64,000 bases of DNA from Sepioteuthis lessoniana. Lineage: Eukaryota; Mollusca; Cephalopoda; Myopsida; Loliginidae. The position numbers and the translations under genes are program-made. The DNA lies in the NCBI GenBank assembly GCA_963585895.1, contig OY757904.1:22749037-22813036 (forward strand), read 5' to 3'. The notes beneath the pieces are model-generated. The model was not told the DNA's origin, did no database searches, and saw only the letters and a program-made list of their open reading frames with translations. How positions within the stretch are numbered: position 1 is the stretch's first letter; the number at the start of each line of letters is the position of its first letter. This document shows positions 44,336 through 53,400 of this stretch, one piece after another.

Positions 44336-44340
<5 letters not shown>
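42080..44340 (+). pseudogene. RTE-type non-LTR retrotransposon, longest copy
   Basis: 5'-truncated. It begins in the end of the APE-like endonuclease: KEWKNSAMNCEAYSSFEGVY then TDHLIVTAKIRLRLR, with the DH of the SDHxxV motif. A linker (42200-42600) leads to a frameshift near 42600. The RT domain then follows in another frame: GCILPFPKKGDLRLAKNYRG, QNGFRRNRSTTSLI, ATLIFVDFTKAFDSI (motif A Asp), GVLQGDTLAPYLFIICLD (motif B), ITDADYADDIAILA (intact YADD). Stops interrupt at 42950 (TGA), 43652 (TGA) and 44051 (TAA). The C-terminal FTYLGSSAESTE and LEKKLDGNYTRMLRAILN regions and 3' GAT triplets close it. The encoded role would be target-primed reverse transcription; this copy cannot make a full protein. 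Confidence 0.93.

Positions 44341-44382
<42 letters not shown>
44336..44382. repeat. TA microsatellite after RTE tail
   Basis: TA run directly adjoining the GAT triplets. Confidence 0.95.
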
Positions 44383-44385
<3 letters not shown>

Positions 44386-44713
44386 GAGAAATGGAAATAA
44401 AGCCGATAGTATGAAAATGAACAGGATTGAAAAAACAAGATCTTTAGAGTAGGATTTTGTGTATAGAATTAAACGTTTAACGTTATCAAGTAATTCTATA
44501 AGTAAAATACCTACTGAAGACTGAGTTTTGAATTAAAGTCTATATATACACATGCTCTCTATATACGATATTAAAGATTATTTCTTTATAAATATGCCAA
44601 AAAAATATAACTTTACAATCAATTTATATATATATAATGTACTAATGGATTTGCATATCCATTCTTTGAATCAAAGATGTTTTTAAAAGGTCATATATAT
44701 ATATATATATATA
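44383..44713. other. AT-rich stretch without a gene
   Basis: Ends in a TA run (44694-44715). Confidence 0.5.
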
Positions 44714-45083
44714 CGTGGTGTATTCAATAAGGTTCCAGACTTTTTTTGTACAGGCATTTGAAATTGTCTTAGACTCTTGAAAATTCACTATGTTATTACT
44801 ATTCATCTTATGAGATGACTGACCGACCAATTTTCATGATTTCAGGTTTAAATGAACAGTTACAGCAGGAATTGGAATGCACCCTACTAACGAAAGATTG
44901 TCACATATGGTGAATTTCAAAAATGCAATCTGGACGTGAGGACACTTTAGAAGAACGATATGCAATAAAATTCTGTTTTAAGGTTGGAAAAATGATGCCA
45001 CAGAAACGTATGGAATGCTTCAGAGTGCTTTTGGAGCATCTTGCATGAATCGATCATCAGTTTTCGAGTGGCATAAGAGATTC
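44714..45083 (+). pseudogene. Mariner fragment M5 (5' part), fused to RTE
   Basis: Begins with the mariner inverted repeat 'cgtggtgtattcaataaggt' next to TA. It runs plus-strand through the 5' leader and into MQSGREDTLEERYAIKFCFK, a one-base frameshift, and ASCMNRSSVFEWHKRF. It stops at 45083, at the same codon region where other copies continue KEAxESVRD. From there RTE sequence begins, so there is no right terminus. Confidence 0.85.
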
Positions 45084-45468
45084 TGTGAATGCTATTGTTT
45101 GGATGCTGACAAAAGGCACAGAAAAAAGCTAGACAGGAACTGCACTAGAAGGTTACGAGTTGATATAAACAAATCCTGGAAGCAAAACCCACAGTTGTGA
45201 GGCCACTTACTTTCTATCTCTTATACTATCCAAGTAAGACGGATAAGACCTGCGATACAATGCTGGAAAGCAAGGACGAACTCATGTAATACTCTCTTCT
45301 TGACCCCTACAGGTGGAAGTGCTGGTTGACCAGCAAGAACCTATCTCCAACAGCTCTGCACATACACAGGATGCAGTTTAGAAGACCTGCCAGGAGCCAT
45401 TGATGATTGGAACGGATGAAGATAGTTCGGGAAATCTGTGCTAGCAGCGTGACTTAATGATGATGATT
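45084..45468 (+). pseudogene. RTE LINE 3' end fused to mariner M5
   Basis: Picks up at the 'WTLTKR' region ('ggatgctgacaaaaggcaca'), then KKLDRNCTRRLRVDINKSWK, later 'ggttgaccagcaagaaccta', and ends with GAT triplets (45455-45468). CT and TA tracts follow. Confidence 0.82.
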
Positions 45469-45469
45469 C

Positions 45470-45475
45470 TCTCTT

Positions 45476-45511
<36 letters not shown>

Positions 45512-45530
45512 TCTCTCTCTATAATGAAAA
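45470..45530. repeat. CT/TA microsatellite
   Basis: CT run, TA run, then CT. Confidence 0.93.
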
Positions 45531-45840
45531 CATCTGCCTAGTGTGTTTGCTTTAGATTTGGGAAGACTTTCAATTTATCCTTGATTAAATTGTTTTTAAA
45601 GATTAACTCTGGATAGCCCCCCAAATCATTTGGATTTTGGGTGGCTGTCTTGTCTAATTTTTATGGTAGGTTCGTGTTTGTTTCTATTGATACTTGTGAT
45701 TGACAAATCTTTAAATCAAAGCCTTTCTAAAAAAAAATGCTTTTTTCCCCAAACTTTTTTTTTGTCCTGACGATGACCTAAGGCCGAAACAAGCTGAGAA
45801 AAATCTTAAAAAAACAACATAAGAATATTTTTATTTCGCT
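45531..45840 (+). other. Unassigned repeat-like block with hammerhead-like core
   Basis: Near 45773-45798 the plus strand has 'ctgacga', a short ACCT/AGG-type hairpin, then 'gaaac' ('ggccgaaacaagctgag'). This resembles the CUGANGA...GAAAC core of a hammerhead ribozyme. Upstream 45590-45640 holds a small inverted repeat ('ccccccaaatcatttgg', 'ggattttgggtgg'). The element type is unknown. Confidence 0.4.
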
Positions 45841-45969
45841 TATCACTTTTGTTCAGCTTTATATACATATACTTGTGTGCGTGTGTGTGCGCGCGCGTGT
45901 GTGCCAGTGTAAACATCTATATGTAATTTATAAGAAAATGTTTTCTTTAGTCCTTTTCAGTAACAATGT

Positions 45970-45990
45970 CTCTCTCTCTGTCTGTCTGTC

Positions 45991-46032
<42 letters not shown>

Positions 46033-46034
46033 AC
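45970..46034. repeat. CT/TCTG microsatellite
   Basis: Alternating TCTC and TCTG units. Confidence 0.93.
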
Positions 46035-46049
46035 ATATACATTTCTGCC

Positions 46050-46465
46050 ATTTCTATAAACAGATGTAATTCTGTTCTTATTTTGACAAGATTCCTTTTT
46101 TTGGATAACGAGATTTCTTTGGCAACGAATTGCTGGCTTAAAGACAGAAACGTTTATGGAATTATGAAAAAAAAAGGTACTGTAAGTAGAGTAAGAAGAA
46201 AGTTAAAACGCAACGAAGTAATAGCCATGAGTAAGAGTAATACAGCTTTGAGAATTGTATACATTGACGATCAAAGGGAGAAAATGGCCGATGGCAGTGA
46301 AGTAAACATAGAGAGATACGAATCATTCGTTTTTTCTTATGTAGCTACAATTAAAACACTGAAATAACACGAGAAAACTATTTAACGTACATCACTTCTT
46401 TGTGTTTCCCTTCAATCTATTCTCATCAATTTGCCTGTTTCCAAATAAATTATCTCTTATCTAAA
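46050..46465 (+). CDS. Possible terminal exon or small retrocopy, unrecognised
   Basis: An open frame enters from the CT tract and ends with TAA at 46365. Its non-repeat part reads RFLFLDNEISLATNCWLKDR, then MKKKGTVSRVRRKLKRNEVI, KSNTALRIVYIDDQREKMAD and ERYESFVFSYVATIKTLK. Residue use is mixed and not low-complexity. Upstream 'ccatttctataaacag' could serve as a splice acceptor. Downstream an AATAAA lies at about 46444, followed by a short A-run at 46461. An internal ATG at 46165 could start a 67-residue product. I recognise no domain. This is the only frame in the window with even weak host-gene context, and it may still be chance or an unknown repeat. Confidence 0.25.
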
Positions 46466-46709
46466 AAAAATTAACGTACGTGTTTTCTTCCATTTTCAGT
46501 CAGTTATCGAGTGATAGAGAAAATACTGAGCAAGGTAAATAGTTATTACTTTTCGAAGACCAAAATCTTAAGAACTTTTTTCGAAAGACATTGGATTGAA
46601 ACAGAAAAATCCAATTACTGATAAAAATTCGCGACGAAGGACCCTAAATATATTGGTTAAATCAGAAAGGCAGTTTAAGGCTCATTACCCTAAACCTTAT
46701 CTTTAGTTT

Positions 46710-46765
46710 TTTTTGTTTATGTTTTATGGCATATCAAACATTGCCAGTTAAACAATGTGAAATCC
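46710..46765 (-). repeat. Hairpin-tail fragment
   Basis: Isolated copy of the H/S2/S3 tail ('tgtttaactggcaatgtttg', 'atatgccata' on the minus strand), just left of mariner M4. Confidence 0.5.
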
Positions 46766-46782
46766 TCTTTTTACATATTATA

Positions 46783-47681
46783 CGTGGTGCATACGATAAA
46801 TTTCCTGAATTTTTTCGTATGGGTACTTTTATTGATAGTACACACATGAAGCTCTAGTCCCCTTCGAAGTAATCTCCTCCGGCTGCAATGCACTTGTACC
46901 GTTCCAACAACTTTTGGAAGGCCCCATGGAAGTCCTCTTGTGTGAGCATGTCAATGACCTTCGTCACAGCCTCTTTCATCTCCTCAATTGTCTCATAACG
47001 ACAGCCTCTTAGCTTAGGGAATAACCAAATGTCACAGGGAGCAAGGTCTGGACAATAGGGAGGGTGAGGAACTGTCTTGATGCCCATCTTGGTCAAATAG
47101 TTTGTGACAAGGATGGAGTTGTGAACTGGTGCATTGTCCTGGTGGAAATGCCACTGACCCGATTTGAAGAGTGCTGGCCTCTTCCGATGGAATCTCTTCC
47201 TGAACTCCCTTAAAACCTCAACATACTAACCCTAACCCTAACCCTTTGGCAAATCAACACTAGTGTATTGACTTTCTTACTCCTCCCACACCTCTCCTCA
47301 TCCCTCACAGATTCCCTGGCTTCCTTGAATATCTTATGCCACTTAAAAACTGATGATCGATTCATGCAAGATGCTCCAAAAGCAGTCTGTAGCATTCCAT
47401 ACGTTTCTCTGGCATTTTTTCCAAGTTTAAAACAGAATTTTATTGCATATCGCTCTTCTAAAGAGTCAGATTGCATTTTTGAAATTCACCAGCAGTGACA
47501 ATCAGGCTTTAGTAGGGTGTATTCCAATTTCTGCTGTAGCTGTTTATTTGAACCTGGAATCATAAAAATCGGCCAGTTATCTCGTAAGATTTATAGCAAT
47601 AACATAGTGAATTTTCAAGAGTCTACGACAATTCTAAATGCCTATTCGAAAAAAGTCAGGAAACTTATCGTATGCACCTCG
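46783..47681 (-). mobile_element. Mariner-derived element M4 (899 bp)
   Basis: Complete ends: left 'cgtggtgcatacgataaatt', right complement 'cgaggtgcatacgataagtt', both flanked by TA. Minus strand: LEERYAIKFCFKLGKNARET, GASCMNRSSVFKWHKIFKEA, KKVNTLVLI, then QRVRVRVSMLRF from hexamers (47227-47245). A second part reads TKMGIKTVPHPPYCPDLAPC, then DIWLFPKLRGCRYETIEEMK, and ends YKCIAAGGDYFEGD. It keeps the third catalytic Asp and lacks the first Asp block. Confidence 0.95.
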
Positions 47682-47769
47682 TATATGATGTGTAAGCACA
47701 TTGTTTGTAGATGACATTTTTAAACGAACCACAGCTTGTTTGTTTTTCTCCAGTGAAATGGTTATATAT

Positions 47770-48400
47770 AAGATCTCTCAGTCAATATTTTGAAAGCAAA
47801 CTTCTTTTAAATTAGTCAGAGCAACTCTTATGCACTCAAGTATTACTATTTTTTGCGCACAGTTAAATAGTTCCAAATATTTTAACTCAAATTGTTCTAT
47901 GTAGTATTAATCATCTGTTTGCACTCACTTAAATGGTTTCAAATATTGCAAGCTAATACTTTTATTTAGACACAGTTAATTTTTCAAGCATCGCTATGTA
48001 CTACTAACTGCTCAATTCATGCACATAGTTAAAGAGTTTAGAGTATTGATAATCAACACAAATGATTCTATTCAACATTACACACTGTTCAATGGTCCCA
48101 AGTATTGCTATGTATAACTAACAATTCAATTAAATATCAATTATTTGTTCATACACAGTAAAATGGTAAAATAATTCTATTTCTAGCAGTTTATTTTGTT
48201 TGCACACAGTTTAAATGTCAAACAGATTACTCATAGATAGGACCCTATCGGGTGCTACCACACCGTTTCAGAGTGGACCTGGGAACAATGTCAATGAAGG
48301 GGTACTCCACACTCCTCAAAGGTCTAGAACAGTAGCCTCACCATCAGATAGTTTAATATTATACCAAGAACACTTGTTGGGAGCGTTCTTACTTCTCTGA
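47770..48400 (-). mobile_element. Family H element, subrepeats plus head
   Basis: Minus strand: head 48400-48235 (includes 'cagagtggacctgggaacaa' on the plus strand), then six or seven subrepeats of 55-80 bp back to 47780 with 'acagttaaatggt' / 'caagtattgctatgta' cores. This is the longest subrepeat set outside 58-60 kb. No tail. Confidence 0.82.
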
Positions 48401-48427
48401 AGTTGAATAAAAGGTGTCTTTAAAGGG

Positions 48428-48428
<1 letters not shown>

Positions 48429-48485
<57 letters not shown>
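48429..48485. repeat. TA microsatellite
   Basis: Pure TA run of about 56 bp. Confidence 0.97.
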
Positions 48486-48487
<2 letters not shown>

Positions 48488-48499
48488 TGTCTCTATCCG

Positions 48500-48880
48500 C
48501 TTTGACTTTCGTTTTTCATTGATTACGGCTGAAACAGTTTCTTTGGGGAGACCACAAGTTATAAATATTTACTCCACTTTTCCTATGTGTATGCCTTGGA
48601 GAAATCTCCAAACAAGAGTTTTGCCTCGAGTGTTTTTGCACAAACGTCTTCGTTGATTCGACGGATTGTTAGAATCTATGATGTTGTTGATTTATTTTCT
48701 CCCAAAACTGTCCTGATTTTTCCTGAGAACTTCTCAATTTCCGCTTCGATGCGATTGCAAAAGCGAGCATTATAAACCTGAGCAATTATAGAAGTAAGAA
48801 TTATGCCTGTGTAGTTCTTGGGGATTCCGAAGTCACCTTTCTGAGGGAATGGTATTCTATTGCACCAGCCGACTGGGCAG
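48500..48880 (-). pseudogene. RTE LINE RT fragment (motif region 1-A)
   Basis: The minus strand reads IPFPQKGDFGIPKNYTGI, ILTSIIAQVYNARFCNRIEA, a QNG-like gap, then STTS, ILTIRRINEDVCAKTLEAKL and LFGDFSKAYT (motif A region). Several stops. It corresponds to about 43000-43280 of the longest copy. At its 5' end (48862-48880) lie some bases of a family H head start ('gcccagtcggctggtgc'). Confidence 0.8.
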
Positions 48881-49009
48881 TAAACCCTGTCTTGTCACTA
48901 ATCGCTTAAAAAGAGGGTGTCGCGGATATTGCGAGATATGTCTAAAGTATAAAATAAAGTTTGGAGGCAGTACGTGTTCCTCGCAAGTAATTTCCCTAAT
49001 AAAACAAAA

Positions 49010-49454
49010 AACAAAACCTGAATAACTTTAAAATAAAGGTTTATTATTCAGCTGGAATATTGTATCAAAAAACTCACAATGTTGTTGTAGTTGTTGTTGT
49101 TGTTTTCACCTTTGGTGTAAGGAGAAATAGGATTGTCTTTGCTAGACAGCGTGGCGCCTCTCAGGTTTTGGTAGGTAAGGGAACAGTCCAGTAGAGTAGC
49201 GTAGTTTCTTTATTGTTAGCGGCGAACTGTCTGGTGAATTGGTGCTTCGCTTTCTTTTTATAACTCCTAAGAGGATCAAAACGGGTATGATTTTTTTTGG
49301 GTGGGGAAAGTACTTGATTGGTTAAAAAAATCTATGGGCGCGAATTTTGTGTATTGTGGTTTGGATCCTTTTTTTCTAGAATGTTCTAATGTTTGTTGAT
49401 TGGTTTAAAAATGTAAGTGCGAATTTTGTGTTTGTATATGAAATTTACGCTACA
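49010..49454 (-). promoter_or_regulatory. LTR- or promoter-like block
   Basis: Reading the minus strand from 49454: TG start ('tgtagcgtaaatttc'), two CCAAT boxes ('aaccaatc', about 49405 and 49323), a TATA box ('gttataaaaagaaag', about 49262), 'aacaataaagaaac' about 50 bp on, and 'gaataataaacc' near 49045. CCAAT-CCAAT-TATA-polyA order over 450 bp fits an LTR (U3-R-U5) but could be any promoter. No internal retroelement genes or second copy are in the window. Confidence 0.35.
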
Positions 49455-49564
49455 ATTGTATTCAAACGTCCCAACAACTACTGAGAATGTTCATTAGGGT
49501 GTATAAAATGTACTTATTTACTTTTTGTGTTCACTCTCAGCGCTCACACACTCACACGCACATA

Positions 49565-49840
49565 TATTAAAACAACTGCTGTTAATGCAAAGGTTATTGT
49601 CAAAGAAAATGGAATCAGCGACCTGAGTTCAAATCCTGGACTGCCCTTGAGAAATGCATGAATCCTTATCCTTTTCTTCCCCCCCTGCTATGCGTAAATA
49701 GTAAGGCAGTCTAGATTCTTTATTCTTTGTCAGACAACTAGACAAGGAAACCTTTGTATTCAAACCAGCTTTACTCTGATTGAGATCACCTTGTATAACA
49801 CCCTGCTCGTCGTGGAAGGGTTGGATAAATACAGACACTA
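49565..49840 (+). mobile_element. S1 SINE, divergent, plus strand
   Basis: 'aatgcaaaggttattgtcaa' (box A side), box B-like 'gagttcaaatcctgg', and an S1 3' end 'cgtcgtggaagggttggata'. All blocks are in order, with many substitutions. Confidence 0.8.
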
Positions 49841-50580
49841 CAAATGAGATAAGATAAAGAAATGACGACGAAAGGGGTTTTTATATCAGGAAAAGAAAAG
49901 TCAAACATAGGGTCTCAAAAATATCCCACCCAATATATTACTGATGTTACAACTTAGCCGTTTCTAAAAAAGATAGACGTGAAATGGAATTTTTAAATTG
50001 ATAAAATCCATTTTTTCACAAATTGCAACTCAGACTCAAACGTTGAGTAATTTTGGTCGTTACTCGTCGCTATCCCGGTAACTAACTCTATCATCACACA
50101 GTACTAGCAGTAATTATTTTTTGCTATTATTTTGCGAATTGTTCGTATTTTCCTTTTCCTTTTGATTTTATTTAGTATTTTTGAATACAGTAATACCTCT
50201 TTCTCAGAGCCTGTTACAATTACATCACGAGGTAAGCGCCTCCTCACACAGTATCAAGCAAGACTTAGAACCAGCTTTTATAATTTAGTGACCCGAAGTG
50301 AGTCCTAAAACTAGTGGTATCCACCTAATGAAAAACGTCAACAAATGATATAATATGTTCCACATAATATAGAATACAGTGGAAGTTTTCCTTGTTATTT
50401 TTCTTTTATTTTCAGGTTCCCAGCCTTAAGCAATAATCAGCTGACCAATATTGATCTTCACATTGGGTGAGAATATTCACATCATATTTACCCCTTAGAA
50501 TAAACATTCAAACCGGTAAACCTCCGATTATTATAACTTAAATACATCACAAAAACAGAAGATTTAATCTAATTCTGTCT
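49841..50580. other. AT-rich stretch without a recognisable feature
   Basis: Nothing assigned. Confidence 0.5.
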
Positions 50581-50584
50581 TTCA

Positions 50585-50815
50585 TAGTTTGGTGTCTTTG
50601 TTTAATTGCATACCAACCCTCTTGGGTTTTTTAAGGCCAAATCAATCCTTGTAGAACAAGAAGAATAGTATTATTTTACCGATAGCTGGGAGGGATAAGA
50701 ATTTTCATACCTTTCTCAAGAGCATTAGTCCGAAAGTGAACATAAAAACGTAACTGGGGTTCGAACTCGTTTACTACGATGTTGCTGTCCAGCACGTTAG
50801 CCTTTATTCTACCCT
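50585..50815 (-). mobile_element. S2 SINE with hairpin tail
   Basis: Minus strand: box B-like 'gagttcgaaccccagtta', middle 'aatgctcttgagaaaggtat', tail 'ttggccttaaaaaacccaag' then 'agggttggtatgc'. Confidence 0.82.
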
Positions 50816-51039
50816 GACAATTTGAATGGCTGTAAGATTCTACAATAGGATTCTTATTCTAATTAATAGTCAGTTCACGAAAATTGGCCGATGTAACAAA
50901 ATTGATGACTATCATCAGTGCTCAATCAGTGAAAAGGATGAATAAATTAAGATGAATTAACTTTGACATGCTGATTATCACTCAGGCTAGTCAACCTAAA
51001 AAAATAAAAACAAATGATCAGTTTCTTTACATGTACCAA

Positions 51040-51063
51040 AAAAAAAAAAAAAAAAAAAAAAAG
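51040..51063. repeat. Poly-A tract
   Basis: About 24 A residues, with no retrocopy recognised upstream. Confidence 0.95.
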
Positions 51064-51159
51064 AAAAGAACCGTTCCGTATATTTCTAGACACAATCACT
51101 GTGAACACGTTTTGGGGCTAAAAATAAACAGTATATTCTTGCAGTTCTAAAACGCCTTT

Positions 51160-51480
51160 ACTTACTTTATATGATATCTTTTACACATATCTTGGTATCC
51201 AAAATTGGTCTCCTTGATTGCCATTTCAGAATTAGTGGTTTAAATTTCTGAGACGAAGCTTGATGATTTTTATCATTAAGTGTTTTCGGACTATTGTCTG
51301 CATCTTTATGGTTATTTCCACAACATTTCGGCCGATATATCCTCCGGCCTTCTTCAGGTGTTAGTCGAACTCGGGAACCTTCACGGAACTTCGAACTACG
51401 TCCTTTATTGAATCCATGGGGGTCACCTGTTCTGATTCCTTTAGCCATAACCGGGTACAAGTGTTAAGTATTCCTGTATT
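51160..51480 (-). mobile_element. Penelope-type 3'/terminal fragment with hammerhead-like core
   Basis: The minus strand contains 'cacctgaagaaggccggagg', then 'atatatcggccgaaatgttg'. Parsed, this is CTGAAGA, a GGCCG/CGGCC stem with a 10 nt loop, and GAAA. Similar 'ctgaagaag' ends flank the GIY-YIG fragment at 55.7 and 57.1 kb. No protein remnant is visible here, so the element class is inferred. Confidence 0.5.
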
Positions 51481-51488
51481 GTTACTCG

Positions 51489-51563
51489 CCTGCAGTCAGG
51501 ATTGAACCTGCAACCTCCAGATGATTGTCAATGGAACCAATATAACCGTTACGCTATGTGTCC
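51489..51563 (-). mobile_element. tRNA-like SINE head
   Basis: The minus strand reads 'ggacacatagcgtaacggtt' (box A region), ... 'gcaggttcaatcctgact' (box B). tRNA-sized (75 nt), but without a good acceptor stem or CCA context, so a SINE head and not a tRNA gene. Confidence 0.6.
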
Positions 51564-51589
51564 AGCAGGACACATAGCGTAACGGTTAT
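51542..51589. repeat. Perfect 22 bp hairpin, head-to-head SINE heads
   Basis: Arms 51542-51563 and 51568-51589 are exact reverse complements, with loop 'agca'. The right arm continues 'tggcgttggtttg', a second start of the same tRNA-like head. Confidence 0.95.
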
Positions 51590-51639
51590 TGGCGTTGGTT
51601 TGTTTTTATTTTTCAGGTTGACTACCCTGACTGATAACA

Positions 51640-51840
51640 ATTCTGAAAATAGTCTTAATACACAAAATAATAAATATCTAATTGTATACAAACAATAAAT
51701 AGCAATTCTTGAAACCATTTAACTGTGTGCAAACAAAATAGGTCTGGATCGTTTTAAAATTTTACCAACAAATTATATATATAAATTAAAATTGGCATTA
51801 AATAACGTACAAGTGTTAATATACCACAAAGCCAAATAAA
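51640..51840 (+). mobile_element. Family H subrepeats and tail
   Basis: Two subrepeats ('gcaattcttgaaaccattta', 'actgtgtgcaaacaaaa'), then the tail at 51795-51835 ('ttggcattaaataacgtaca', 'agtgttaatatacca'). Confidence 0.75.
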
Positions 51841-52290
51841 GGATTATTTTATGGCCAAGAACTCTTATATAAATTTCCCATAGCGTTCTGCCACTGGTAG
51901 GAACTGACATAGAGTATTTTTAAATCATAAGCCATCTCCAATAAGGCGTCGGCATTTTCTCTTAAGCCCGAATTTTCGGTTTTCACACCCTCTCGGTAAT
52001 AAACAACCTCTTTTAAAAATCCTCTAATGTGTGATCGTATCTTGAACCTACGGTGAGACTTCTCGCAATATAAGTTTTGTTGAAGGTCACATAGCAAGAT
52101 AAAGCCGTGATTAAGCAAAGAACTTCAAAATATCTTATTCCTTTAAGCGGATAGCGACTCACAACAATTCGGAACAACCATTTATATATATATATATATA
52201 AATATAGTGACCAAACATTTTCACTGATATGAAGGGTATCAAAATTGATTGATAAAGATTAGTTCTGATAAGAACATCTTACTCTAACAC
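51841..52290. other. Stretch without a supported gene
   Basis: An 89-codon minus-strand frame (52118-51849) reads SHRRFKIRSHIRGFLKEVVY and ADALLEMAYDLKILYVSSYQ. Composition is protein-like but I recognise no family and see no supporting signals. Confidence 0.35.
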
Positions 52291-52297
52291 AATACCG

Positions 52298-52386
52298 ATA
52301 ATATAATACTTATATATACTTCATATTATATAATATAATACTTATATATACTTCATATTATATAATATAATACTTATATATACTTC
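52298..52386. repeat. 32 bp AT minisatellite, 2.8 units
   Basis: Unit 'ataatataatacttatatat' then 'acttcatattat', perfect copies. Confidence 0.93.
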
Positions 52387-52488
52387 AACCGAGTATATTT
52401 CACCATCTCGTCAAAAGTGACCTTATCTTGAGTTGAAAATGCATTAAATCGTTAATGATGACCTGATCAGCCAACGTGTGAACTCTCG

Positions 52489-52743
52489 CTAACGTTGCCA
52501 ATTATCAACTCCATGTCGAGATGACCATAGTAAATGATAATATCCACAGTATTTACAATATACATTTAAATGGTAACGAGACAAACACTTTAACTCCTGG
52601 CTTGCCATTCTAACAGCAGTCCCTGATGATAGTGATGCTTCTGTTGACGAAGGATTAAATGTTTCTAATAAGCATTTTACAGAATCTTTGTTATATTGAA
52701 CATTTGGATGATTAAAAAAAAGACGCTCAACGTGAACATTCAC
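52489..52743 (-). pseudogene. Unrecognised repeat-encoded fragment containing one 16.8 kb array unit
   Basis: The minus-strand frame includes KCLLETFNPSSTEASLSSGT. The same residues in altered form (KCLLESFTRSFIEASVSSWT) are encoded on the minus strand at 17380-17480, the last unit of the tandem array. Two loci with similar translation suggest descent from one mobile or multicopy element, perhaps with a coding past. Family not recognised. Confidence 0.45.
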
Positions 52744-52751
52744 ATCAAAGA

Positions 52752-52930
52752 TATCATTTGAGCACTTCGTGCAACGGTTATCTTCGTAGAAAATAAAATC
52801 GGCGATCTGAGATCAAATTCTGGACAAAATAGTTTGCGTTTCCCTTCGCAGTAATGGTCTTAGTTCCTTCACACCATCGATATTTGTAGGATAGTCTGGG
52901 ACCCTCAGTTGCATCTGTCCGTGACAAAGG
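52752..52930 (+). mobile_element. S1 SINE, very divergent
   Basis: 'gtgcaacggttatcttcgta' (box A side), 'gagatcaaattctgg' (box B side), and a shortened body. Confidence 0.65.
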
Positions 52931-53159
52931 TTAAATACGAAAAAAGTTATAATTCAATTGTAAAATGGACTATTTAGTGTATTTCAAGAGTATTGCTCTA
53001 ATAAAGGTCTCTGTATTAAGTGCTATTCTTCTGGGTTACAGTTGCATGCATATATACAAAGATAAAAAAAATTCTTGTAATATATAAATAATGAACCTGT
53101 TATTCGACTTCATCTCTTAAAACAACCGTTTTTTTTAACTACAAAATGATGGTGGAAGC

Positions 53160-53400
53160 TTGCTGAGAGTAAAGGTTATCGCTAATGAAAATTAAACTGA
53201 CAATCCGATTTCAAATCCTGAACGAGTCTTTTTGCTTTTCCCTTCGGGGAAATTGCTTTGGAGAAAGCTTTAACCATCTGATCTCCCTCTTGAACAATGA
53301 GTAAATATTAGGGAAAAGTAATTTCTTGAGCTTTGATTGGGCAACCAATCCGGAAGTAGAATGGATTTAAAACCAGTTGAATAATATTAGCATATGTCCG
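53160..53400 (+). mobile_element. S1 SINE, very divergent
   Basis: 'aaaggttatcgctaatgaaa', 'gatttcaaatcctgaacgag' (box B), 'gagtaaatattagggaaaag', and a 'gggcaaccaatccggaagta' body. In order but old. Confidence 0.65.
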
